Shown piece by piece: positions 15,401 through 15,451 of a stretch of 15,451 nucleotides of DNA. Numbering within the stretch: the stretch's first letter is position 1; each line of letters begins with the position of its first letter. A model generated the notes under the pieces. It worked only from the letters and a program-made list of their open reading frames with translations, searched no databases and was not told the DNA's origin. A program made the position numbers and the translations under genes. Source of the DNA: an uncultured Clostridia bacterium (GTDB taxonomy: Bacteria; Bacillota; Clostridia; TANB77; UBA1234); contig CAKPEF010000024.1 of assembly GCA_934149305.1 (NCBI GenBank), positions 1 to 15,451 on the forward strand. Reading direction: 5' to 3'.

Positions 15401-15451
15401 TTCTTTTACTGAACTCTTGTGCGATTTTAGGACATTTTTGTGGGCTTTTGT

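Larger units (their letters stand above)
14917..15451. other. 535-base stretch without a supported gene
   Basis: No frame of convincing length or composition is found on either strand. The stretch contains the probable NERD leader and operator-like dyad, a 9-base inverted repeat, several hairpins and a tRNA-like segment. At the edge, a minus-strand frame (15449 to the stop at 15390-15392) ends in CPKIAQEFSKRKVL and could be the tail of an unseen gene, but it is too short to call. Confidence 0.5.

Noticed and set aside
1..15451. CRISPR array, rRNA genes or a complete insertion sequence
   Set aside because: No regularly spaced repeats, no rRNA-like conserved stretches and no transposase or integrase frame were seen.

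Overview
The window is AT-rich (by eye about 30% G+C) with strong AGGAGG-type Shine-Dalgarno sites, short intergenic gaps and normal TGA stops. This fits a low-GC member of the Bacillota, most likely a clostridial or related gut or anaerobic lineage; no gene here fixes the species. Almost everything is transcribed leftward (minus strand). The only convincing rightward gene is a small ASCH-domain gene at 11817-12155.

The left three quarters (1-11606) read as a defence island of three transcription units. (a) A type I restriction-modification operon, hsdM - PIN-domain gene - hsdS - hsdR, runs leftward from a good promoter at 4534-4562 and leaves the window inside hsdR; the PIN nuclease gene is sandwiched between hsdM and hsdS. 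(b) A 1123-residue P-loop NTPase of NACHT/STAND type (4620-7991) has its own promoter at 8055-8084 and no recognisable effector domain. (c) A 1041-residue fusion of a phospholipase-D-like nuclease domain with an SF2 helicase and a DUF3427-like C-terminus (8481-11606) is followed 10 bases later by a MutT-type NUDIX hydrolase (8081-8470) and is driven from 11675-11703. Together these could modify or cut foreign DNA, possibly cut RNA, sense an invader and process nucleotides, but joint action is inferred from position only.

The right quarter (11607-15451) holds small accessory or stress-type genes. The ASCH gene converges on a frameshifted polymerase-beta-type nucleotidyltransferase, and the two share a bidirectional hairpin terminator at 12161-12198. 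Continuing leftward transcription from the right are a NERD-domain membrane-anchored nuclease-like protein with a topoisomerase-type zinc ribbon (14149-14916), a decayed gene whose open 3' end encodes a small zinc-ribbon protein (13720-14148), a peptide deformylase-like protein with a changed motif 1, and a GrpB/UPF0157 protein. The last 535 bases have no gene I can support. They contain several inverted repeats and a stretch resembling the 3' half of a methionine tRNA (about 15283-15330, minus strand), which could be an old integration junction.

The best candidates for something undescribed are the PIN nuclease inside the hsd operon (an arrangement reminiscent of PrrC-type abortive systems) and the effector-less NACHT-like ATPase next to a helicase/NUDIX pair.
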